Shown one piece after another: positions 55,209-64,000 of a stretch of 64,000 nt of DNA. A model generated the notes under the pieces. That model was not told the origin of the DNA and ran no database searches. It was given only the letters and a program-made list of their open reading frames with translations. The stretch is taken from NCBI GenBank assembly GCA_946406115.1, contig OX291552.1:10612836-10676835 (forward strand), read 5' to 3'. How positions within the stretch are numbered: the first letter of the stretch is position 1; every line of letters starts with the position of its first letter. The position numbers were made by a program, and so were the translations under genes. This stretch comes from Apoda limacodes (Eukaryota; Arthropoda; Insecta; Lepidoptera; Limacodidae).

Positions 55209-56938
55209 AAGTGAAAACTATATCAGAACAAAAAGGATCCTATGTCCTTCTACCTCCATCGAGGTTTTTCCTGTATGAAAAATCAAGTCTTCAGGCTGCT
55301 CCATTGCTATGTGACGGATAGTGCACATCGGTAACATCCGCATAAAAATCAATTCATCATTTGAAGCCCTATTTGGTGCTTCCAAATTATAGTTGCTATC
55401 TATAGTTGCAGATCATATCATGTAAATAAACTATGACCAAAATATATCCACGGGTAAAAAGACTAACTGACGAATTTGTTAATCCATTAACTAGCACTCA
55501 GTGTTTCCGTATCTTACTTAAATTTGCATTAAATGTTTTCAATAGTAAAAGAATTTCCAAAACTGGATCCACACGCATATGCAAGCAAACTCATAGTCTT
55601 TTCACCTCACCACAAAAAGGATAGTTTTGCTGTCCAAATTCAGTGAGCAAAATCGAATTTTACTTACTAGTGAGGCAAAATAATTCACTGTTCGAACATT
55701 GACTTTCAGAATTAACCCGATAATAAAAAAAAACAATACAATGACTGGTCAGAAACAAATTTCGTGACAAATACTTAACCTTGTTCATTTTAATTAATAA
55801 TATAACTAAAAAGCATTTTTTCGTTTTTAGGTGAGTTTTTATAAATTATTAGTATTATTAAAAGTTTATACAGCTAACTTAAAAAATATCATACGTTGTT
55901 TTGATAGCAATGGCAGTGGTTGTAGTTAATTTACTTGACGATTCGAAAGTGTTCTTAGTAACCCATTTGAATAAAAAAAAATGATTTTGATTTTGTTGTA
56001 GTAGGTACAATTCCGAACGCAAACTCAATTTAAAAAAAAGCATTTATATAAGTATTTTTCTCGTTGTTAGAGGTGAAAAGGTGTATGTTGGACGCGTGAG
56101 CAAATTTTTTCGGTCTCGTGCCTTTAAATCCCTCGCTATGCGAGTGATTTAATTCTAGCCTACTTCGCTAGCTCAGGATTTAAAGTCGGCACTTCTACCA
56201 AAAAACGCTTTTACTCACTTGTATAACAAATAACTATTTTTACAATAGTGGAATAGATTTTGACTTTTTACCTCCCGTTTTTTATTTACAGGTATGTAGG
56301 TACTTAAAACTGTGAAATAAAGAATTAGTTAATAATTTGACTACAGCGCCACCTATTCAAGATGCAAGGATCAAACCATGCTATGGTCCATCGTCTAACT
56401 ATTAATAGAGTATGGAAATAAGACCTCAATCGGTTCATTTGTTTGTTTAAGATTTTCTCATTAGTAATGTTTTCCTTGTCACCCTTAATACGCAATGTTA
56501 TATTACTATAAAGCAAAAACAATAAAAACCCCCTAAATTTTACTTTTTGATTTTTTTAGTACATATTAGGTAAGGTAATCCACCATAATGGCACATATTC
56601 TGTGAAAATTTCAGCCATCTACCTGTTACGATCCAAAAGATAGAGTCGGACGCAACTCTAAAAGGGAAAACAAATAAAAATAAATTCTAATACTCTTTGT
56701 TTATTTACACATGTACATAAATTATCACAAGACTAAGATTTTCCGCTTCTTTTGAACTTATACATCACAACATATAGGTACATACTGTCTCATAAATTCT
56801 AATATGTAACAGCCATCACTATTCACAATCTAAGGACTTAATAACATATTATTTAGAATTCATCTTTCAAATAAGGCCATAGTAAATTGTAATAAAGATA
56901 TTGTACACAGAGTTCAACAATTGAGATATTGAATATAT
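55209..56938. other. AT-rich stretch, no gene seen
   Basis: No exon is supported. The block at 56,095-56,200 (CTTTAAATCCCTCGCTATGC, CTAGCTCAGGATTTAAAG) is an inverted motif also found near 49,600. Confidence 0.4.
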
Positions 56939-56939
56939 G

Positions 56940-57217
56940 TGTCTCGACCACAGACATAGAGAACTGGACAGCGCATTTCCTAGTCAGCTGAGAAAAATAA
57001 ATGGTCGCAAATGTGTAACAGAGACGAAGCGAACCTGTGGTCTCGTTTTTATTTCTAACTTGTAAACATAGACAATCAAAATGGCGGACGTTGACAGAAA
57101 GAAGAAAAAATTACAGGTTTGCTTCGTCTCTTTCGACACGATGATCAATTTCGTGAGGCTAATTTAGTCCATGGGACAAATTACAGATCTGGAAGTCTAT
57201 GGTCTAGACGAAAGGAA
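56940..57217. repeat. Inverted repeat, probable MITE
   Basis: AGAGACGAAGCGAACCTGT (57,020-57,038) is inverted at 57,113-57,131 as ACAGGTTTGCTTCGTCTCT with one mismatch. The outer parts GTCTCGACCACAGACATAG and TCTATGGTCTAGAC also pair imperfectly. The centre carries AAAATGGCGGACGTTGACAG, which starts a 28-codon frame, too short to call. Confidence 0.6.
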
Positions 57218-57299
57218 ATGGATAGGTATACAGAACTCCTAAGTAGCCGGAGTATGTCTCTAGACATTAAATATTCTATAACTAGACACAAAATACAAT

Positions 57300-60200
57300 G
57301 AAGGGTAATAAATAGTATACATACATTAATAATGGTATCTCTATTAAATATATCCTGAAATAATATTTTAGGTACACATTGATATGAAAATTAATTTTGC
57401 TTTTTTTCATATTAGAATGATATCACGTCGTCTATAAGCATATGACACCTTTTATACAAGCTAATTAAAATGTTTTTTTTTAAAAACCAGTTTTTTTTTT
57501 CTTTTAAACCATAAGGTTTTGCGTTTCTAGTAAGAAATCGAGCAATAAATGTATAGAATCGAATTTGAAAGACTAACAATGCATTAGAATCCCACTAGCA
57601 AGTGATATTTAAATAAATTTTGGCTGCATTATTTTTTATTTTACTGATTCTCGGCATTATATGAGCGAAATAAAAGAGAATCTAAAAGAATAATCACAAA
57701 AGAAATAAGAAAAAAAAATTACGTACATTTTTTCCTTCAGAATTTACTTTAAAAAGAACAAAAATTTCTTAAGAACACTGGCAATAATCTATATATAGGT
57801 GTATAATAAAACTGTAGACAATTATCTTTCTGTAAATGAATCACGCAAAAACTACTGGTCTGTTTTGATACTACATTTATTTTATTCTTACAGTCGGCCA
57901 TTGTAGGCGACTAGATAGAGAAATAGTGAGGTGCAGTGCACGTCGAGACGGGGCAATCGTTCCCAACTAGCCTATGTCTACAGGTATGGCCATTCAGGAG
58001 CTGTCCAGCGTCATACGTTTGGTTGTAGAATCATACCTGTCTGGACGTTGTCGGATTTTTCTTTAACATCAAACGCCATGACCGACTGAATGAATCGGAT
58101 GTTAAGGCTATGCTATCAATACATAAGCTATACATATTTTTAGTCCACCTTTTTCCTATTACGCCCATGAAACACAAACCTCCAATATATACTGTATTCA
58201 AAATTATTTTATACGGTGTATTAATAAAATATACGTATTTTTTTATTTCTATATTATTAAATAGCTTTGACGATTCAAAAGCGTTTGTAAAAATCCAATT
58301 TGAATAACAAAAAAATTTACTTTGTCAAAAGTTTTTTACTTTGTACTTAAAATATACTTACAGAATTATTGATAGTTTTTATTGTTAGATATACAATACA
58401 ATTATAAATTTGTATAAGTACGGGTTATATAAAGCCAGTTCTTTGGTACTAAAGTTATACTGTTTAGGCAAATAGGACACTCAGAATATATTATCTTCAT
58501 ACTATTTTTCATAGAACACAGGTTTTGAGCCAAAAAAATTAGTGGTTGTATCAGCAATTAGGCCTAGCACGCACTACGTTTAGTTTTTTTGATCCCGAGA
58601 TTTTAGTGTCGCGCCGGAGAAGAGATAGTATTGGATTCTCGGCGGTTTCTTTGTCGCATATAAGTACGTTACCTATACAATATGTAAAATGACTAATTCA
58701 GACAAAATGGCCTAGGTAAGAAACTGGATACAATATGTCGAAAAATCAGCCGCCGAGTTAATTATGTAATTTAATTTGATTTCACTTTTTTCATCCCAAT
58801 TTTTATACTATTGCATTTCAAAATATTATTCCGATACACTGCTAGTCCCGAAGTTAATAATTGTCGCGAATTTAAATACTAAGGTATCCTTAAATAAAAA
58901 TATTTAGACAATATATTCGACAGAGACATAAGACAACTACAAATTCTAGGAAATATGTAGAACAATGAATACACATAGGGTTATATATGTATTCTGAAAG
59001 TGCAGAAAAGCTTAGAAAATATTTTTAAAGCATAAACACAAACCCAAATGTTAAAACTCGAATGTACAACACGCACACGCATATTTAAGTTTATTTTTCT
59101 CAACTTTAGTTCTAACCTCTAGTCTCACAGACATTTTAAATATCCGAATGAACTAAAGTAAAAGCGTAATTAATTTCATTATTTATTCTATTCATCATAT
59201 CTTAGACACTACGAAACTTTTCAAACACCCTTTATTATCTACTACTGAAAATTATTTAAACCAAAATTCTATAATAACCTACTACATTATAATTCAAAAA
59301 GCTCCTACAATTCCAACTTCGTTCTTTAAGCTTTTAGAATAAAAAAAACAATTGCTATGTACATAATCTTACATATTATTTCTTCATATTTGTAGTGCAA
59401 AAGTTATAAAAATTATATATTAGGTAGAAAAATTATAAATTAGGTAGATATATTTAAATTTCTGGTTATTGACTCAACATTCTATGTTAAAACTCTTCAC
59501 ACAAATAGAACATATTTTTATACATTTTTCTTTTATTTTCTTTCTTAATTTCTTCTCAAGTGCTACTATATCACAAAGCATTTTAATATAAAAAAACACG
59601 CAAAATAGTCAAATGACTATACAATATTAAAAACATCAAGTGAATTTTCACTCAATTTACATCTAGACCGCAAGACATATGTTAACTGCTCTTTTAAAAA
59701 TATATCACTATTTTACATTTTTAAACTTATAGAACCGTACACCAGTTTTCACTTACAAGTTTCAAAAATCTTAAAATCTAATAAACTTTAGATCTATTGC
59801 GTATCAATACTTTGATTAACTTTAGTCTTTTATCATTAAACACACTGGGCGAAAAAAACCAAATAAATCTACAAGCTATTACAATCAATTTGATTTCTCT
59901 TAAATGAATGACTAAATTATTGAGAAATCAAACTTAAGAATTAAAGTAAAGAAAACAATTTAACTTCTACATCTTTTGTTTAAAAAATATCATTCTATGT
60001 ACACATTATTAACTATGATCTACAAGTTACGTAATTATGAACATTATTAGTTTATTTATTAATATTGTAATAAAATACTAATGTGTGTATACTATATACA
60101 CACATTACCCAAATTCGTGGTTCGCATAAATGATTTTTGCTTTTTTTTCACATTAGATAAATAAGAATTGTTCCTGCATTATAAACTATTTCTAATACCT

Positions 60201-61505
60201 GAACATTGCTTCATCACTATGTCCAAAGCTAATACAATATTTAAAATTTATAACATATGCTTATATGTACTCTCCCTTTGAAAAAATAATATAAGGCCTT
60301 CGAGTGTTTTAAGGGAAAAAAAATAATGAGTACCTCCCTACCTAGATATTTAATATTATTTACAAAATCCAAACGGGTAACTATATAAACAACCTTAATT
60401 ATTTACAGTGAGAATCGTTAAAAAAATCACCAGCTCATTAAATACACAAACATAGAGTAAATAAAAGATACATAAAGTCGAATCTTATTATAAATCATAT
60501 AATTATACAAATGAGTGGACACATCAACCAGCCTTACGAGTCATAGCTCTGAAATTATTACATCTAAATAATTATTATATATTCTAACGTTATAGCAGGC
60601 ATTTATAGTATAATATAGTATGTAACAAAAAAGTTATTGGTTTTTATTTTTATCAAATATTTATTTATTTTTATTTTTGTGAACATTGGTTACCCCCCAC
60701 AGCATGTAAAAAACTGATTGAAAACGTTTAATAATGTGGCTAGGTGAAGTACTTTTACCCACCCATACTATGAGAAAACCTTTTAAAACAGAGTCTAGGG
60801 ATAAAATTACGCATTGCTAAAATGACAAATTCTGTGAAAATTTACCACCTATATTTAAAGGTGTCATGTCGGTTCAAACGAAAACAGTAAAATTGTAATT
60901 TTTTGAGATGTAGTAATAGACTATTCCACTAAGTTAAGAAGTATCAATTAATCAGCTATTTGCGTTGACAGTATTCATATGTAAGTAAAACTTTTTAAAT
61001 TATCGAAAAATACTAAAAACTAATATAAGATATAATCAAAGTTTTTGGTAAAATGCCTGACCCGCAAAACGGGCAAAACGGTTGACCGCCATCGGCTAAC
61101 GTCACAGCGTCTAAGATAGCTGCGCGTGTAAGCATTTTTCATGGAGTTTTGGCTCGCAGTGTTCATATTGAATACATTATTTCCATTTCCATTAATTTAT
61201 TAATCTAATAGTATAAGTTTTAAGTGTTTAACGTAATAAGTAAAGGATTTTATTTGTAATATAGCCATTTATGCTACTGTTACGAAATGAAGATAATTTT
61301 TACATGGCGCGAGTACAAAAATACCAATGAATTGTGTGCAGTTGCGAACAAGATTTTATTTGCAACTGATAAAATAAAACACATCAAGAAAAATAAGCAT
61401 ATTAATGAAGAAAATCGTAAAAAAATATTTTGGCACATTGCTAGAATCTCGCCACTTCATATAAATACCTAAATTTTACGGGAAGCAGATTATTACTTCC
61501 TATAA
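57300..61505. other. Very AT-rich stretch, no gene supported
   Basis: Long A and T runs and no recognisable repeat over most of its length. Two less AT-rich islands stand out: 57,893-58,085, discussed as a possible minus-strand exon, and 61,050-61,160, with GACCCGCAAAACGGGC, AACGGTTGACCGCCATCGG and GATAGCTGCGCGTG. The second could be a promoter-like region, but no gene starts there convincingly. A 61-codon frame at 61,287-61,472 is Lys/Ile/Asn-rich and unsupported. Confidence 0.4.
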
Positions 61506-61509
61506 AAGC

Positions 61510-61772
61510 TATAATAATAATAATTTTGAACATATCGCACACCACCATTCACAGTCAGTCCCAAACTAAGCATAGGTTGCATTTTGAAAAACAGACAACG
61601 GATACATACTTATATACTTCTTTTTTGTAAATACATACATATCATACATAAATACATCTAGCCTCAATACAAACACAAATATTAATCACATAAATGTTTG
61701 TCCAGTACAGAAATTGAACCCACACCCTCTGCACAGCAGATTGCCATACTACCAACTAGGCTTCGAGGGAGT
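61510..61772 (-). mobile_element. tRNA-derived SINE, family S1, copy 2
   Basis: On the minus strand it reads GTTGGTAGTATGGCAATCTG (A box), GAGGGTGTGGGTTCAATTTC (B box) and TTGTATTGAGGCTAGATGT. It is the same layout as 22,755-23,012, with an ATA-rich simple tail at 61,508-61,525. Confidence 0.8.
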
Positions 61773-62499
61773 TCTTTGTAATGTTTGGAGGCATATATTC
61801 CATTCCATGTCATTATCTGATTTGTTAATTTAATAATGAAACGGTATAAACATTTTGTGTGAATGTGTATGTATTTTTGTGTATTTGCCTTTTGCTGCGC
61901 ACTAACTACCTACTGCAGGTATTTCAACGAAGGTCAAAGCAAGTAGGTAACAATAAGGTCTTTACAATATAGGTGTAATCAATACATTTTAATCATCATC
62001 AGTAGGTACACTTCTGTTTAATTTAGTCCGATTTCTTACCCCAAGGGACCAGGGGAATAATCTCAAGATGTCCTAACTCTGGAATTCGATACAAAAATGC
62101 ATGGAAATCTGTCTTACCCTTCGAAACTCGTAAATGTACTTGCATGCATTTATAAGGTTCCAGGTATCTATATTGATGCAAATAATACAAGTTTTATTTT
62201 TATGCATTCAACTTGCATCATTATTTGGCATGTGACGATGCACAGCATCTGTGAGAGACGTGTCTATAGCTCCTGGTGGCCACATAATGACGCTATGTGA
62301 AAAAAGGTGACTATAAAATAATAACCTAAAAGGTTTATTCTCAGTGTTATAATCAATTTTAACAACAGCTAGGTATTTTTTGGATAATATAAAGAAATCC
62401 TTAAATTTATCAATAATTAATAAAATCCTCAACATTAACATCTACAAGGCAATACCCACTATAATTCAAACATTATTTAATCCAGTAGTTCTTATTATC
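61773..62499. other. Spacer beside the DIRS element, no gene seen
   Basis: No exon is supported. It may include the 3' terminal repeat of the DIRS element, whose boundary I cannot place. Confidence 0.4.
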
Positions 62500-63315
62500 T
62501 CAAGTAGGTTCAAAATTAATTGTTAAGTTAGAAGGGGAAGGGCCCGATCTACCTCTTATTTGCTTACAATAAAATCGCGAGAATGTATTTTCGCTACGCC
62601 AGTTTCCCCGAGCCAAAATATCCTCTATAGGGTAAGATTCATACCAGTTCAGGGACGCCACAGCCGAACGCAAACTGCCAGGTGTTGCAGAGATACCAGC
62701 CTCCCGTAATACTGTTTTAACCCAGTTACCTATTACAGTTCTCGAGGCGGCCCCCACGTTGCCTCGGATTATTACAAAAAGGGCATCTTTACATTCGACT
62801 GCTCGTCTCTGTGTACCTAGCTCGACAACTTTTCGAAGCCAAAATACAACTATTTTTATAATGGTGACTCGTAAGTTTCCAACCTGACTTCCTGTGTGCT
62901 GATGTGTCTGTTTTAGATCCGAAGGCCGGATATAAAATAATGTGATCGCCCACATCTTTATAATAATCAGTGGAGACCTTTAATAATGTTAGATCATGTA
63001 CTCGCCTTGCGGAAGCGAGAAGCAAAATGCAAGCCAACCTACGAGATGCTTGAAATAAGTTTTCATTATTTTCGGAGTTATTTTGCAACCTGGCAGCCAA
63101 GTCTCTTGGATCCCAAGTAGGGGGTTTGTCTGGTTTTGGTCTTTGGAGGGATATGGCTTTTAATATGTGTTTGATCAAGAAATCTGTGTTTAAACTTTCA
63201 TTATTGACTGTTTTACCAAGGGTACTACTGATTTGTGAAGTAAAATTGTTGGGTAAGCCAATTTTTCTTTGAGGAACAAGTGTGCCAAGTATTTTGATAA
63301 ACTGATATTGTTTGG
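62500..63315 (-). pseudogene. DIRS-type tyrosine recombinase, frameshifted
   Basis: The integrase of a DIRS-like retrotransposon, which inserts by tyrosine-recombinase chemistry instead of a DDE integrase. On the minus strand the N-terminal part is degraded (YLAHLFLKEKLAYPTILLHK). From 63,178 it reads LKAISLQRPKPDKPPTWDP, then LLLASARRVHDLTLL carrying the first catalytic Arg (codon at 63,002-63,004), then GSKTDTSAHRKSGW. A frameshift near 62,850-62,865 moves to a frame reading VVFWLRKVVELG, ALFVIIRG, NWVKTVLREAGISATPGSLR with the second Arg (62,668-62,670), ILARGNWRSENTFSRFY with the catalytic Tyr (62,569-62,571), and a stop at 62,500. The His of the usual H-x-x-R is Gly here, which I believe is normal in this branch. 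The catalytic residues I can place survive, so decay looks moderate. It lies on the same strand just downstream of the RT/RNase H frame, as in DIRS elements. Confidence 0.88.
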
Positions 63316-63331
63316 ATGCTTAAAATCAAAA

Positions 63332-64000
63332 TTATTTTCTATACATCACTTTGTCCACCGCGACCATGCTGGCTTGTAAGTTCTTAAAGTAGAATCTCTC
63401 CACCTGGATGTCAGTAAGTCCTTCTCGGCCTCCGACCAGTTTTGAATTATTCTGCTCCAGCCCCAATCTTCCAGACATGTCTTGAACGTGAGATGGTGGC
63501 CAGCCGGTACTCTGGTCTATTAAAACCTGATCCAAGTTCGTGATTTTCATAGGCTTGGCAAGAGCTCGTCTGCGGAGGTCCGGCAGCCAAAATGCCCTCT
63601 TCCACATTGGTGCAACCAACAGGAATAGTCCTTCGGCTGTGTTCAGGTGATGAAGCTTTCTGGGAAGCAAGCTCGGCGGAGGAAACAAGTATGCTAGCTG
63701 GAATTTCCATTGCTGACTGAAGGCATTGCAAAATGTTGCTGAGTGATCCAAGCAGTCTTTGGTAACATATTGTTTCACTACCCTCGTTTCCTTCGAAGCA
63801 AACAAATCTATTTATGGTTTGCCAAACTTGCGGAATATTTTCTTGAGAGCCGGTTGAAGGAGCCGCCATTCCGAATCCTGCTGGCCTCGTGATAACTTGT
63901 CTGCTACATGGTTGAACTTCCCCGGAATGTACTCTGCAGTTATTGAAATGTTCCATTGATCCAGAAGATGGAGCAACGTGTATGTCAGGTTTAGCAAGGC
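63332..64000 (-). pseudogene. DIRS-type RT/RNase H C-terminal part, cut by window edge
   Basis: The end of the polymerase protein of the same DIRS-like element; its reverse transcriptase part lies beyond the right edge. The frame enters at 64,000 and reads TYTLLHLLDQWNISITAEYI then PGKFNHVADKLSRG, the end of RNase H with its A-D-x-L-S-R motif. It continues WRLLQPALKKIFRKFGKP, a stop at 63,812-63,814, and then, still in frame, DLFASKETRVVKQYVTK, NAFSQQWKFQLAYLFPPPSL, LLPRKLHHL and KRAFWLPDLRRRAL, closing at 63,332. This post-RNase H segment is characteristic of DIRS polymerases. One in-frame TAA is the only break seen in this part. Two other overlapping minus-strand frames here are shadows. 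Confidence 0.88.

Noticed and set aside
57079..57165. A small gene starting AAAATGGCGGAC
   Set aside because: The 28-codon frame lies within an inverted repeat and has no further support.
63447..63956. 169-codon minus-strand frame overlapping the DIRS element
   Set aside because: It is a shadow of the RT/RNase H frame, which carries the recognisable motifs.
1..64000. CRISPR arrays, operons or rRNA genes
   Set aside because: Nothing of these kinds is seen. The tandem repeats found lack spacer structure, and the sequence is clearly that of an animal nuclear genome.

Overview
The window reads as euchromatic or repeat-rich DNA from a moth or butterfly (Lepidoptera). This call rests on several repeat families typical of that order: short Helitron-type elements that begin near TACTAATATTATAAA and end in CTAG or CTAA, the GGCCAAGTGCGAGTCGG family that ends in TACGGAACCCTAAAA, SINE-like tails containing ACCACTAAGGTGGCAAAC, and tRNA-headed SINEs. 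The DNA is AT-rich and most of it is transposon debris. There is no bacterial-style gene packing.

Two host genes can be supported. (1) A plus-strand gene has its whole coding sequence in one exon (45,710-47,584). It encodes a 624-residue secreted, disordered protein rich in Pro, Glu, Ala, Lys and Ser. After the signal peptide it has no Cys, His, Phe, Tyr or Trp. A splice acceptor sits one base before the ATG, so the leader exon is elsewhere. The best candidate is 20,638-20,761, which has a TATA box, an initiator at the right spacing, no ATG and a clean GTGAGT donor. That would make one intron of about 25 kb holding most of the repeats in the middle of the window. (2) A minus-strand gene contributes one 89-nt exon (53,589-53,677) encoding subdomains VIII-IX of a serine/threonine kinase, probably AGC type. 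Its other exons were not found.

The rest is mobile DNA. From left to right: an AT-rich stretch with a foldback MITE and a Helitron-type copy (0-2 kb); a minus-strand non-LTR retrotransposon fossil with endonuclease and reverse transcriptase pieces (3.6-4.6 kb); two plus-strand LINE tails (5.0-5.5 and 6.9-7.2 kb); a broken Tc1-like transposase between two opposed tRNA-like modules (10.1-12.6 kb); an internally deleted mariner with intact ends (14.1-14.4 kb); an inverted pair of Helitron-type elements (15.6-16.3 kb); a Ty3/gypsy reverse transcriptase fossil (16.6-16.9 kb); the putative large intron with Helitrons, SINEs, MITEs and tandem duplications (20.8-45.7 kb); the secreted-protein gene (45.7-47.9 kb); a cluster of elements sharing GGGTTCCGTACC-type ends (50.5-53.2 kb); the kinase exon; a long AT-rich stretch (55-61.5 kb); and a DIRS-type tyrosine-recombinase retrotransposon on the minus strand that runs off the right edge (62.5-64 kb).

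No operon-like or multi-gene system is visible. The points most worth a second look are the aromatic-free secreted protein and its distant leader exon, the DIRS element, the short element families that share ends but differ inside, and several recent duplications.
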